From Elgaria multicarinata webbii (lineage: Eukaryota > Chordata > Lepidosauria > Squamata > Anguidae): a DNA stretch of 64,000 nucleotides. Position numbers and translations under genes: made by a program. Under the pieces are notes generated by a model. That model saw only the letters and a list, made by a program, of their open reading frames with translations. It ran no database searches and had not been told where the DNA came from. Below are positions 23,602 through 33,790 of the stretch, piece after piece; position 1 is the first letter of the stretch; each line of letters starts with the position of its first letter. The DNA lies in contig NC_086177.1 in the NCBI RefSeq assembly GCF_023053635.1, positions 91,918,001-91,982,000 on the forward strand, read 5' to 3'.

Positions 23602-23760
23602 GCCTGTTGTCCGTCAAGAGGCGGCCAATAAAGTTCTTGTTGAAAAGCGGACGTCCCTGACGCAGCCACGCTGAGAAGGCAGCAAACGCTAAGGCTCCTG
23701 GGTATGAATCTGCGGTCGGTACGAAGGCATGCTGGGAAAGGTAGTTTTTTTGGGTTTGTT
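23602..23760 (-). promoter_or_regulatory. NUDCD1: NUDCD1 5' UTR and promoter with ZNF143/SBS-like site
   Basis: CpG-bearing sequence directly upstream of the NUDCD1 ATG. On the minus strand 23728-23746 reads ACTACCTTTCCCAGCATGC, a full match to the ZNF143/Staf SBS pattern ACTACNNTTCCCAGMATGC. It lies about 130-145 bp upstream of the ATG, where such sites usually sit in CpG promoters. Binding is inferred, not shown. Confidence 0.65.
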
Positions 23761-24118
23761 TTTTAGCGCCTCCGACTTTGTGCGTCTCCACTAGTTCGAT
23801 CCGGGGTGGGATGGGGTAGAATATGAAAAGGATGTTTTTGCCATACAGTCCTATGCATGTTTCCTCAGAAGTAAATCCAACTAAAGAAGTAATGAGATTT
23901 TGGAAATATGAATAAGATCCCGTGGTTGGAGGGAGCACACTTATGTTAATTATGATTATGTTAAAGGGAATTAAGTTAGAACATATGTTTATTAAATTGT
24001 TTACTTTATATTGTGCATTATGGGGCATTGTTTTATATTGTATTGTTGTATTGGTTGGATGTATTAAAAACATTTTTAAAAAAGAAAAGAAGTAAATCCT
24101 ACTGAGTGCAATGGAATC

Positions 24119-24480
24119 TGCTCCAGCTGAGAGCTCCCTCCCTCCTGCTACCAACTGTCTCTGCAGAGGCCACCAGTGAGGGAGGAAGCAGCAGCCAGGC
24201 ACCTCTCCACCATGCCTGGGTCCAGCTCCAGCTCAGAGCCCCCTCCCTCCTGCTGTCATCTGTAACTGCTGAACTTTACAACTAAGATTGTAGTGCCTAA
24301 ATTTGCTTTCCTTTCCCCCCTCCTCCTCCTCCCTCCCAGTCCCCTTTCCTTTTGTGTCATGTCTTTTAGATTGTAAGCCTGTGGGCAGGGACTGTCAAGA
24401 AATACTTTTGTAAGCCGCCGTGAGAGCCTTTTTTGGCTGAATGGCGGCATAAAAATCCTTAAATAAATAAATAAATAAAA
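24119..24480 (+). mobile_element. Retroposon with 105-bp unit, sense copy
   Basis: One unit (CTCCAGCTGAGAGCTCCCTC ... CAGCTCAGAGCCCCC) is followed by CTGTCATCTGTAACTGCTGA, a C/T-rich block, TTGTAAGCCGCCGTGAGAGC, and an AAATAAATA tail. It shares everything with 29472-29938 and 37270-37701, which are in the other orientation. It appears to sit inside a decayed MITE B (AAGTAAATCCTACTGAGTG before it, CTACTCCCTAGTAGGGTGC after it). Confidence 0.7.
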
Positions 24481-24570
24481 ATAAAAATCTACTCCCTAGT
24501 AGGGTGCAATCTTATGGATGCTTAGAAATAAGTCCTACAACTATATAAATATGTGTCAGGATATATATAG

Positions 24571-25382
24571 GCCCTGTTCAGAAGACACTTTAAACCATGG
24601 CTTTAACCACGGTGGTTAAGACAGAAAGTCAGGCTGTGTTCAGAAGACAGCTTAAACCATGGCTTTAACCATGGTGAATGAGGCTTTCTGGCTTAACCAG
24701 CTGTGGTTTAAGGTGTCTTCTGAACACAGGCTGGCTTTCTGGCGTAACCACCGTGGTTAAAGCTGTGGTTTAAGGTGTCTTCTGAATGGGGTGACAGGGT
24801 AACCTGAAAATGCCCCTGTTAAAGCCCCTCAATTTAATGTGAATAAATTGCTCAAACACACTCTTGACACTTTCCCTCTAGCCCCCACCAACATCAAGAT
24901 ACAGAGATCTCCAAGGTTGTCCTGATTTCTTGAAATACAGACTTGGAGATGCGCATTATTTAATCTATTTACCATTGAAAGCCCTCCAACCAGGGATTTC
25001 TGAAGGGTCAGAGCATACTCTAGAATCCTTATTTCTCCTTGAGGTGCTTATCAAGGAACAGAATGCAACCTTTTGTACTGGTCACAGGCTGCCAAAATAT
25101 GGCATTGTTTATGTAAGAATGGGTTTCTGAATATGGAACATGTATGGGACTTGTGATCAGTCACAGGAGGGAGGAGGGAAAAGTATGACTTCATTAGAGC
25201 AACTTGGATGGAGTATAAATGTATGCTGATATGACTGATGGGTAGAGAGTCTCTGCCATCGGTTTGTATGAGGTAAGAGCTGTCTCCTGTGTACACAGTA
25301 TAATAAAGGACTCTCTGTTTCTGGACCGGTTGTGAAGTTGTCCCTTTCCTATCAGGTTAGGGGAATTTCCCTAACAGGGGCC
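24571..25382. mobile_element. Palindromic MITE D, interrupted by a solo LTR
   Basis: Left end GGCCCTGTTCAGAAGACAC; several alternating copies of TTAAACCATGGCTTTAACC and its complement; right end GTGTCTTCTGAATGGGG. The last bases of the right terminal repeat (GGCC) occur only after the LTR at 25376. The sister copy at 41512-41688 has an uninterrupted GAATGGGGCC. Bases ATA flank both outer ends, suggesting a 3-bp target duplication. Confidence 0.75.
24792..25376 (+). mobile_element. Solo LTR inserted in MITE D, 4-bp target duplication GGGG
   Basis: It begins TGACAGGGTAACC and ends GGGGAATTTCCCTAACA, with imperfect inverted ends. GGGG flanks both sides (24788-24791 and 25377-25380). A TATA-like GTATAAATG lies near 25213 and AATAAA at 25302-25307, as in LTR promoters and poly(A) sites. 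No internal region follows. It is a fossil and the family is not certain; endogenous retrovirus-like. Confidence 0.7.
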
Positions 25383-25840
25383 ATAGGCAATTACTTGGGA
25401 ACAAATCCCATGAAATTCAATGGAACCTACTTTTGAGTTGATACCTATAGGATTGCTCTGTAAATTGGGCAAATTTGTAAAATGCAAATTGTTAATTCAC
25501 TTTACAGCCCAAAGCCACTATTTAGATGAAACAGACTCGCCTTATGTGCCATTCACTTACATACAAACAGCTTTTGCTATAGATGAACATACCATGCCAA
25601 AACCGGGGGATACAGAAATGTAATAAAAGGAATACATATAATAGGAAACAGTGGTGGTACAGGGAGGCTACAATCCTAAGCATATTTACTTATTAAACAC
25701 AACGCAACTCAGTTGGACTTACTTCTGAATACGCATACATAGAATTGGACATGTTGAAAAGTTGCACATTTTCTGTGATCTTTTAAGTCAGCCTAATAAA
25801 GGTATTACGCTTTAGGGCTATTAGATTTCCTTCTTTATAG
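25383..25840. other. Intergenic, decayed MITE B pieces
   Basis: Motifs such as TTCAATGGAACCTACTTTTG, and at 25665-25742 AGTTGGACTTACTTCTGAAT with CAATCCTAAGCAT, are remnants of palindromic MITE B. No gene is seen. Confidence 0.4.
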
Positions 25841-25844
25841 ACAC

Positions 25845-26211
25845 AGGACCCGGTAACGCCAGACGTAAGAATGCGCAGAAAAGAATGATGGGAGACGTAG
25901 TTTTATTTTTGAGGACTCTGGAAGGAGGTGTAAAGACGGCTGCAGAGAATGGTGTTCTGGGAATTGTAGTTTTGTTAAGGGGACCATGGATTAGTGATAT
26001 GTAGTCAAGGACTACATTTCCCGAGTATCCCTGCGACGGTTGAGGCAGGGCGTTACGTGGGTGGGTCCCTCCCCTTTCTTCTTCTTTTTTTAATGTTGGG
26101 CTAAGTCTTGGGCGCCCGGGAGACTGCGACGGTGTCGCGAGTTCGAGGCTGGTTTGGGTCTGGGTCGCCTCGCAGAAGAAGAAAGGGAGGAATCCAGTTG
26201 CCTGCGGGACA
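25845..26211 (+). promoter_or_regulatory. ENY2: ENY2 promoter and probable non-coding exon 1
   Basis: This is the CpG-richest stretch between the NUDCD1 and ENY2 coding starts. It contains TTCTGGGAATTGTAGT at 25955-25970 (reverse complement ACTACAATTCCCAGAA, a strong ZNF143/SBS match), ACTACATTTCCCGAG at 26011-26025, and a weaker GATGGGAGACGTAGT near 25887. A good donor, GGGACAG then GTAATC, follows 26211 and would splice to 28791. The exon start is not determinable from sequence. Confidence 0.55.
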
Positions 26212-26534
26212 GGTAATCCGTCTGTGAGTGGGGGATGAAAGTGGAGGTCTCGCGCGGGCTTTGGACTCCCTATGGACTGGAAGTGGTGACCTTTCCCTAA
26301 CATTTCTGATCCCCCTTTTCCATTCGCTTGGTGTGGCTAAGAAAGTCTCTCTCTCTCTTTTAAAAAGTCTCTCTTCACCCCTTGTGCATCGAATAGGAAG
26401 GCTCTCAGTAGGCTACGGATGACCTGCCAGGCACCCCATTAAAAATGATGGCGTCTAGATGTGGGTCAGCTTTATTCCAGGCTGATATACATGGGCTCTT
26501 TCCAAAATTGATCTAATGAGAACATTCTTCTCCA

Positions 26535-26640
26535 TCCTTAGGCCCTCCAAATAGGTTGGACTACATGTCCCACCATCCTGCCCTGGAGATGATGGTGGTT
26601 GTAGTCCAACCCCATTGGGTGAGCATAAGGATGGAAAAGC
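26535..26640. mobile_element. Palindromic MITE C
   Basis: CTTCTCCATCCTTAGGCCCT pairs with AGCATAAGGATGGAAAAGCC. The inner arms TTGGACTACATGTCCCACC and GGTGGTTGTAGTCCAACC pair. Confidence 0.6.
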
Positions 26641-28242
26641 CTGGCACAAACACAGAAGAAAAAACACTGCTGTTGCTGAAACTGAGGACCAGCGCAAGAA
26701 GTTTCAAGGCTCCAGCCTGATGTACATTTACTGGGAAGTAACTCCCACTGAATTCAGTGAGGCTGGTGGTCCATTAATCTGGTCACCGATAGCAACTGTT
26801 TTTGCACTTAGTGCCCAGTGCAAAAATACCCACTGTTTGCTCTAATTCTTGTGGGTTTCAGAGAACTCAAGGGACCAGTCTTTGTATCGGTTGCAAGAAA
26901 CCAATCCTTTATTTGTCCAGTGCCTTCTAGTGTGGCAGAGGGAGATTAGTTGGAGACGGAAAGGAGTATGAGTCTAATTCCTAATTCCCATGGCATCTGA
27001 ATCAGAGGCCTGATTCTGATGCCATGATAAGCCATCATCCTAGCTTATTAAACTAGGATATGGGCCAGCAGCATGTACAAAGGATAACTGACAGTTAAGG
27101 GTCTGAACTTTCTTTGTCCGGAACTTATAAGTCTATGTTTGCGATTGCACAAAAAACATTACTATGTCGAAAGAAAAAAATCTGTTGTTTTTAAACTTCA
27201 AAATCACTTTTTCAGGTATACTGAGATTGCTTGGTATGTTTAAAACAATGAACTTTCTCTCCCGTACAGGAGTTGTGCCACGATCGTCGGTACTTACTTA
27301 AACTCAGGTCCGGAATCTCTTCAGAAACAAAATTGTGTGTGTTCGTGTTTTTTTTTTAAAAAAGATGTAAGTTTCTGGTCCTCTTGGTTCTGGAGGGAAA
27401 CATTAAAACATGATTTTTTTTTGGCTCCCGTCTTGTATCCCCCTACTTGCCCTCTCACAGTTTACCTCCATCTTTCTATATCCCAGTGTGGTTTAACGAA
27501 CCTGGGAGTTCTTGATCTCATTTAAGATGCATCATTTCTGGGTCAAGATAAAGAAACTATTGGCTTATCCAAGGTTTGCCTTTGCTGAAGCTCAATGCCA
27601 AATTACATGGGATCGCTACAACAAAAAATTGTTTTCTTAATTAATAACTACCATCAGGGATGTGGAGGGGATTAGATTGAGGCTGGAGGTGGAGTTTTCA
27701 ATCTTTTTTCCCCATCTGCATTATTTCCCCAACTTAAATTCCCTCTCACATTTACTATTACTACAGTGAGTCAGGGTGGGTGTGTACAGGTACCTGTATT
27801 GAACCTACCTTTGTATTGTACACTAGACCTTTCTGGCTGATGGCTGCTTTGGGGCAATTTTACATTGGGAGAGATGGCAGAGGTAGAAGGGGGCTCACCA
27901 TCGCCACCCCTGTAGAGTTCTGTCCAAGTGTCCGCATTCCTGCAGTCACATTTAGTTGGGTACGGAAAGATAGGAATTGTATTAAAATTAAATAATGTGC
28001 AAGTTCCTTGACCTTTCCCTGACCAGGTTTCTGCAGCATGTAGAAATGGTAATGAATAAATATCCAAACAGGGCCTCTGGGAAAAGCTCGGAACCTGCAA
28101 ACTGAGCTTTTCCAATTTTATATGTATGCTTGCTTGGGAATCATTGCATTGAATGAATGTATATACCAAGAATTAGCTAAAATGGTCAAAAAATAGGGAA
28201 CAGAAATGTAGGCCTACAGAAGTGTTGTGAGCTGATAAAAGC

Positions 28243-28279
<37 letters not shown>

Positions 28280-28345
28280 TTATATAGCACCATCAATGTA
28301 CATGGTGCTGTACAGAGTAAACATGGTGCTGTACAGAGTAAGTAA
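28243..28345 (-). mobile_element. L2-type LINE 3' tail
   Basis: An ATT microsatellite followed by TATATAGCACCATCAATGTA and CATGGTGCTGTACAGAG is the reverse complement of the tail at 54990-55092. The last 20 bases are duplicated in tandem (ACATGGTGCTGTACAGAGTA, twice). Confidence 0.7.
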
Positions 28346-28820
28346 AACGTGGCAGTTGCATAGGACCTCACTGTTCTGGACTAGAAAAGACACTTGTGTA
28401 GGGCTCTTAAATCAACAAAAGAAGTTGTTGTCTTGCTCATGAGGTCTTTGCGTCTGAGGGAAGAATAGTTTTGTTTTGGACTCGAAACAATGAACCAGTG
28501 AACAAAGCATTAGAAAAGCAGGCCCGGGCAGCTTGTGATTCACTAAATGGAACACTGCCCATCCAGCCGTGGATTGTGGCCTGCCACGGCTTGACAGCCT
28601 CCCTGGTATTTGCAGTCTTCAGGAGGAAACAAAACCAGGAGGTTTATTGAGCCTCCAGCAAGTAACTATTCCTGGCTGTTGGGATACCCTCACTTTTCCG
28701 GGTCACAAATTGTGCACAACTGGCTTTGGCAGAAAGGTGAAGTCCTTTGATAGTAAGATCCCTCTGTGTTTTTTCTTTCTTTTTTAAAAGAGATCGGTTG
28801 TACTCAGGCTTGGGGGGAAA

Positions 28821-28888
28821 ATGAACAAAGATGCGCAAATGAGAGCAACTATTAACCAAAAGCTAATCGAAACAGGAGAACGGGAACG
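28821..28888 (+). CDS. ENY2: ENY2 coding exon 1 (start)
   Basis: ATG at 28821. It encodes [20 protein letters not shown] plus RE and two bases of Arg. The donor GTAGGT follows 28888. The exon probably begins at 28791 after a pyrimidine-rich acceptor (TTCTTTTTTAAAAG), though TACTCAG at 28801-28807 is an alternative. An in-frame Lys codon precedes the ATG, as in the longer human form (SKMNK), but no upstream in-frame ATG is seen in this exon. Confidence 0.95.
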
Positions 28889-28936
28889 GTAGGTGGCCTT
28901 TGTTTCCTATTCTGGCTGTAGAAATATACATGAGAA

Positions 28937-29050
28937 GTGGGCAACGTGTGCCTCCCTCGATGTTTTGGCCTACAACTCTCAGTGTCCCTCACCATTGGCT
29001 AGGGCTGATGGGAGTTGTAGGCCAAAACATCTGGAAAGCCATCCCTGACT
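28937..29050. mobile_element. Palindromic MITE C
   Basis: GATGTTTTGGCCTACAACTC pairs with GTTGTAGGCCAAAACATCTG around a short loop. Confidence 0.65.
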
Positions 29051-29117
29051 TCATTATCCGAGAAGGAGCAGTCGGCAGGAGTTGATGTGCAAATAATTGC
29101 ATTTTAATGATTACAGA

Positions 29118-29345
29118 GAAATGTTCTGCCAGTTCACATGATAAAAACAATCCACTGCGGTTTGTTTAAGCCACAGTGGGTGATATTTGCATATTCAATG
29201 CCTGGCCGCAGCTTGTCATGCCATGCGAACCCAAGGACTGTCAGTTATGCAACGGGTTAAACAACCCTCCCATAACCCAACAACAGACTGGGTTATGCGA
29301 GGGTTGTTTAACCCACCCACAATCCATGGTCCCCAGATTCGCACA
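29118..29345. mobile_element. Palindromic repeat (CCCATGGTT-type family)
   Basis: It contains inverted copies of GGGTTAAACAACCCTC and GAGGGTTGTTTAACCC, with outer arms that pair poorly. Related low-similarity repeats lie at 31329-31650 and 40855-41185. Confidence 0.4.
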
Positions 29346-29471
29346 ATACAAGAAGTTGCAGCCAGGTGTTCAATATTCAAAATTACCACAGACATTGTAG
29401 CCTACCTTAGCTTAATTAAGCCATGAAGGTGGGCTGTTTGATCCTGCTAGCAAGATCACTGGTTTGGATAA

Positions 29472-29938
29472 TAACTTTATTTATTTATTTATTTATTTAA
29501 GGATTTTTATGCCGCCATTCAGCCAAAAAAGGCTCTCACGGCGGCTTACAAAAGTATTTCTTGACAGTCCCTGCCCACAGGCTTACAATCTAAAAGACAT
29601 GACACAAAAGGAAAGAGGATTGGGAGGGAGGAGGAGGAGGGGGAAAAGGAAAGCAAATTCAGGCACTACAGTCTTAGTTGCAAAGTTCAGCAGTTACAGT
29701 TGACAGCAGGAGGGAGGGGGCTCTCAGCTGGAGCTGGACCCAGGCAAGGTGGAGCGGTGCCTGGCTGCTGCTTCCTCCCTCACTGGTGGCCTCTCCAGAG
29801 ACAGTTGGTAGCAGGAGGGAGGGGGCTCTCAGCTGGAGCTGGACCCAGGCACGGTGGAGAGGTGCCTGGCTGCTGCTTCCTCCCTCACTGGTGGCCTCTC
29901 CAGAGACAGTTGGTAGCAGGAGGGAGGGGGCTCTGAGC
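29472..29938 (-). mobile_element. Retroposon with 105-bp tandem units, antisense copy
   Basis: An ATTT tail starts at the left, then GGCTCTCACGGCGGCTTACA and the purine-rich block. Just over two tandem units follow, each starting GCAGGAGGGAGGGGGCTCT at 29706, 29811 and 29916. The period is exactly 105 bp, a multiple of three, so long open frames appear on both strands without being genes. It lies in ENY2 intron 2. Confidence 0.8.
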
Positions 29939-30147
29939 TATGAAAACTTTCCATTTCTAAACAAAACAGAGTTCACATAGGATTTCCCCATCTCCTCCTT
30001 CCCCTGCACCCCCACCCCCGACAATCTGCTGGGGCTGAAGGGGACACCTGGGGATGGTGTGGGATATAATGGGAGAGAGGGCTGTGGATGGAGGGGGAAA
30101 TTGGTGAAAATTGCCTCCTCCCATATATGAACGAAGAACGACTGACA

Positions 30148-30238
30148 GCGCAATTCTGTACATGTATGTTCCAAATTAAGTCCCGTTGAGTTCAATGGGG
30201 CTTAATCACAGGAAACCTGCTATAGGATTGTAGTCTAA
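30148..30238. mobile_element. Palindromic MITE B
   Basis: GCAATTCTGTACATGTATG...GTTGAGTTCAATGGGGCTTA...CTATAGGATTGTAG. This is the short 'CAATGGGACTTACT' palindrome, also seen at 40014-40106 and 55383-55472. Confidence 0.6.
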
Positions 30239-30616
30239 GCTAATGAGAATACAATGATTTTCCACATCAGGAAGCAGAAAGCCTTCGTTATCATGATTGT
30301 AATTTAGTATTTTAAATGTATATCTCACCCAGTTTTGAGGAGACTTAAGGTAGGCTACAGATGGCAAAACTATCAAGTTGAGTCAAGGATTAGGGTATGT
30401 TAACCTAAACAACAAATATTCTGGGACTTAAAATGTCTAGCTGTCCTCCAGGCATCCTTCAGAAAGTACTGTAGTGCAGCCTTCCCTAACCTGGGAACAC
30501 GGATTGGGGGAAAATCAAGTCCTGTTTTTGCTTTTTCTGGTTGCCTAAATGAATTGACTGATTAGATACCCATATGCGCACACAAAGCAGGCCTCTAACG
30601 CCATGTCTTTTTATAG

Positions 30617-30687
30617 TCTTAAGGAATTACTGAGAGCCAAATTAATTGAATGCGGTTGGAAAGACCAGTTGAAGGCACATTGCAAAG
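30617..30687 (+). CDS. ENY2: ENY2 coding exon 2
   Basis: The acceptor TTTTTATAG ends at 30616 and the donor GTAATG follows 30687. It encodes [20 protein letters not shown] and HCK, identical to human. One base completes the preceding Arg codon and one base begins the next Asp codon. Confidence 0.96.
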
Positions 30688-30945
30688 GTAATGGTCAGTT
30701 GATCTCAGTGATTACAGATGTAATGATGGAGCAAAGTCATGAAAATGTGTGCCTGGATAGTTGTATTTTAAACATCAACAGATGAAAAGTCAGCGATCTG
30801 TCTTGCATTCCCATTCTAGTAATTTTAAGTATAGCATTCCAAATCCCAATTCCTTGTAGAACCAGATCCTCTATTTCCCTACTCGTTTCAGGTATTTGTT
30901 TTAAGTCTTTTGATGGATAATAATCAGCTACTGAAAAATTCCATA

Positions 30946-31240
30946 TAGAAAACCTTTAGTTCAAAGGTGGCCATTTTGCCCCCCTCCCCTGTGGGCCACA
31001 GTCTGTGGGCAGTCTCAAAAACAATTCCCCCAAATTGGCAGTTTGCCCTCTGAAATTTGGCAGCAAATTGCTTTGTAGCACTCCAAAATGCTAAATTTAG
31101 CTTGTTCTCAACCTAACTTTGACGCTGTTAGTGCTCTACAATGCTAAAAACAGCCACTTTTTTTGCTGCCAAATTCTTCATGTGTGCAAGGGGACCACAT
31201 GCAGTCTGTACTACAAATGTTGCCAACTGCTGCTTTAATT
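30946..31240. mobile_element. Decayed hAT-like non-autonomous element
   Basis: Ends around AGTTCAAAGGTGGCCATTTT and AAATGTTGCCAACTGCTGC are reminiscent of hAT (Charlie-type) termini. The interior carries 'GTGGGCCACAGTCTGTGGGC'. No clean target duplication is seen. Confidence 0.35.
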
Positions 31241-31328
31241 TGTTGCCCTCTTGATCATACCTGTGACGGTCCCAATATTATGCATCCAGCATGTTCAATT
31301 TTATAATATTTTGTGATGACTTCAAGAT

Positions 31329-31650
31329 TGGGGCTGTTTGCACGTAATGACAACCCATAGTTCAGAAAACAATTGGCTGTCGCACCTGCCTCTTCCACTT
31401 TACTCCACAACCCACGATTGGCTCCTGGTGAGCATGATGTCTGAACCCAGTGTTTAACCCAACAACAAGCCATCGATTAATCACAGGGTTGTTTAAATAA
31501 CCCTGTGATATCTGAACCCAGACTACTGGGTAGCTCAGCAGAAGTCGATCGTGGGTTGCTGAATAGACTGTGGTTTGTGAGTAAAAGTGGAAGAGGCTCA
31601 TGTCGACAGCACATCAGTTTTTAAACCTGTGGATTGCTGTTAAGCGTGAA
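31329..31650. mobile_element. Palindromic repeat (AACCCATGGTT-type family)
   Basis: Inverted motifs include TCACAGGGTTGTTTAAATAA and TTTAACCCAACAACAAGCC, with GTCTGAACCCAGTG. The ends are imprecise. Confidence 0.4.
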
Positions 31651-31924
31651 CCAGGTTATTGGCTTGATTGAGGTCCCTCCTTTAATTTTTAACAATACTA
31701 CCCAACCCTGCCCCCAACTTAAAGTAATTGCAGCAATGTTACCATATCCAATGGTAACAATGGTGATATATAGTGGGTGAGGTTGCAGTCTTATACACAG
31801 CTACTGGGAGCGCCCTACCATTCAAAAAAATCTCAATTCTTATGGCTACATGGAGCTAAGTGACAAGACTTCATTTATTTATTTATTGGGTGGGAGAGAG
31901 ATCCTGGCACAGATAAGTACATAA

Positions 31925-32046
31925 GAGTGCAATCCAATGCATGTTTAAAGGTCATACAACTCCCAGCATCCATCCATCCATGCTGGCTGGGGCATGTAGG
32001 GAATTGTAGGATTTTTTCCACCTAAACCTGCATAGGATTGCAGCCA
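31925..32046. mobile_element. Palindromic MITE A
   Basis: Left arm GAGTGCAATCCAATGCATGT; the right arm ends CTGCATAGGATTGCAGCC. The interior carries ATACAACTCCCAGCATCC and GTAGGGAATTGTAGG. Confidence 0.65.
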
Positions 32047-32210
32047 TAAGTGCTCTTATTAGGGAATATTATAGAATTCAATGTGTAAATGAACTTCAGA
32101 TTCTGCTGTAACAGTATCTGTTCTACGTGCGTTGAGTTCTGTTATCGCAGGTGGGCCTGCCTTCTAAACAACTCTTAAAAATTGTATGTGGTTCTCTTGA
32201 CCTTACCTAG

Positions 32211-32285
32211 ATGTCATCAAAGAGAAAGGGCTAGAGCACGTCACGGTTGATGATTTGGTGGCAGACATCACTCCAAAAGGCAGAG
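32211..32285 (+). CDS. ENY2: ENY2 coding exon 3
   Basis: The acceptor CCTTACCTAG ends at 32210 and the donor GTAAGA follows 32285. It encodes [20 protein letters not shown] and PKGR; human has E in place of the D in VADIT. Confidence 0.96.
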
Positions 32286-32356
32286 GTAAGAGAAGCAACG
32301 CTGCTTTGTCAGCTGTGCATAAACCATTGGTATATATTTCATTTATATTTATTTCA

Positions 32357-32458
32357 GGTGCAATCCTATGCATATTTTGATAGAAAAAAGTATTGGCTGG
32401 GGAATTCTGGGAGCTGTAGGACTTTTTTCTGTCTACACATGAATAGGATTGCGCTCTT
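32357..32458. mobile_element. Palindromic MITE A
   Basis: GTGCAATCCTATGCATATTT pairs with ATGAATAGGATTGCGCTC. The centre is shortened (ATTCTGGGAGCTGTAGGAC present on one arm only). Confidence 0.65.
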
Positions 32459-32641
32459 AATATATTTATATCTCACCTTTCTTCCATCATAAAAATCAAG
32501 ATGGCTTGTAGGGGGCACTCTGGCAGCCTCCCATCCAGGCACTGACAAGATCCTCACTGGCTCAGCTTCAGCAAGGTCATTGCATCATGTGCCCTCAAAC
32601 CATGACCTGGGATTTGTATTTTTCCTGGGCTACATCTAGGA

Positions 32642-33007
32642 CAGGGGTACACAACCTGCACCACCCAGGCTGTGCACCCCAAAGGTGTCCTCCCAGTCCT
32701 GCTGCCTTTGAATTTCCTCTCTCAGTGATTCTGATTATAGATCACTTCTTCTGCACTGGTAGCAGCAGTGACAAACAAGTGATTTGTATCAGGATTGTGG
32801 AGAGAAAGGCCTTCTTTCTGCCTCCTAGCAATCTACATTCAGATTGCTCTTTTTCCACTGCAGCTAGCAGCAGGGAGGAAAGATTGAGCTGTGTGAGGAT
32901 CACTGGTTTGTGTATTTACAATGCACTGGTTTGTGCATTTGTATCTATGTGGCCCCCGAACCAGCATCTCATGTGGCCCTCACGGCTGCAAACGTTGTGC
33001 ACCCTTG
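32642..33007. mobile_element. hAT-type MITE, 366 bp
   Basis: Terminal repeats are CAGGGGTACACAACCTG on the left and CAAGGGTGCACAACGTTTG (reverse complement) on the right. The 8-bp flanks ATCTAGGA (32634-32641) and ATCTTGGA (33008-33015) match at seven of eight positions. The 169-codon frame over it has no recognisable domain. Confidence 0.7.
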
Positions 33008-33125
33008 ATCTTGGAGAGTACATACAGTTCCTGTGTACAGTTTTGTGGATCCTAAGTTGGGGAAGTGTTGCCATTAAGCTGGGGCAGTCAGGATAAATCT
33101 GGGGGAATTTCAGCCTGATTTCTCC

Positions 33126-33790
33126 AGTGCAGGAGTGGACAGAAAGTAGATCTCCAGATATTTTGGGCTTCAACTCCCAGCATTCCCGACCATTGGCCAT
33201 GTTGGCCATGAAGCTGATTGGTGGAAGATTCAGGAGAAATAAAAGGAAGTACTTCTTCACACACTACATAGTTAAATTATGGAACTCACTACCTCCTCCT
33301 CCTCGCAACCAGCTTTTGTACATGCCTTTTGCTTTGGCACAGACAACAGTGGTAGTGGTGGGAGATCTAAGACAAATAAGAGGAAGGACTTCTTCACACA
33401 GTACATAGTTAAATTATGGAACTCACTACCACAAGATGTAGTGATGGCCACCAATATGGACAGCTTTAAAAGGGGGTTGGATAAATTCCTGGAGGCAAAG
33501 GCTATCAATGGCTACTAGCCCTGATGGTTGTGTGCTACCTCCAGTATTCAAGGCAGTAAGCTTGTGTGCACCAGTTGCTGGGGAGCATGGGTGAGAGGGT
33601 GCTGTTGCACCATGTCCTTCTTGTTCATCCCTGGCCGATGGCTGGTTGGCCACTATGTGAATAGAGTGTTGGACTAGATGGACCCTTGGTCTTATCCAGC
33701 AGGGCTCTTCTTATGTTCTTATGGCAGGGGCTCCTGGGAGTTGAAGTCCAAAACATCTGGAGATCTTCCTTCTACTCACCCTTGCCCATG
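33126..33790. mobile_element. MITE C split by CR1 insertion
   Basis: The left arm GATCTCCAGATATTTTGGGC-TTCAACTCCCAG (about 33150-33180) pairs with the right arm CTGGGAGTTGAAGTCCAAAA-CATCTGGAGATC (about 33732-33764). CR1 sequence occupies the centre (33190-33722), so CR1 landed in the palindrome's loop. Confidence 0.7.
33190..33722 (+). mobile_element. CR1 LINE 3' end with internal duplication
   Basis: Two copies of ACTACATAGTTAAATTATGG (33263 and 33402) and of the AGGAAGTACTTCTTCACAC/AGGAAGGACTTCTTCACAC segment are followed by the CR1 3' UTR (GTGTTGGACTAGATGGACCC) and TTCTTATGTTCTTATG. The first copy is partial. Confidence 0.8.

Larger units (their letters stand above)
1814..23720 (-). other. 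NUDCD1: NUDCD1 gene span within the window (5' part)
   Basis: NudC domain-containing protein 1 (also known as CML66) is a CS-domain protein; NudC-family CS domains work with Hsp90 and act as co-chaperones. The six coding exons seen here join in frame with consistent phases and give about 345 residues, against roughly 583 in the human protein. They comprise the conserved N-terminal region and the first part of the CS domain. The remaining exons lie beyond position 1. The gene is transcribed leftwards, head to head with ENY2, as in human. Introns are long (2.6-6.6 kb) and loaded with repeats. Confidence 0.95.
26212..28780. other. ENY2 probable intron 1
   Basis: It contains a MITE C palindrome at 26535-26640 and an L2 tail at 28243-28345. 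The rest (26650-28230) shows no gene or well-bounded repeat. Confidence 0.4.

Noticed and set aside
29678-29980. Repetitive open frames, 100 codons plus strand
   Set aside because: They are produced by the 105-bp tandem units of a retroposon, whose length is divisible by three. There is no gene context.
32587-33096. 169-codon open frame in ENY2 intron 3
   Set aside because: It covers a hAT-type MITE with terminal repeats and an 8-bp target duplication. No recognisable domain.
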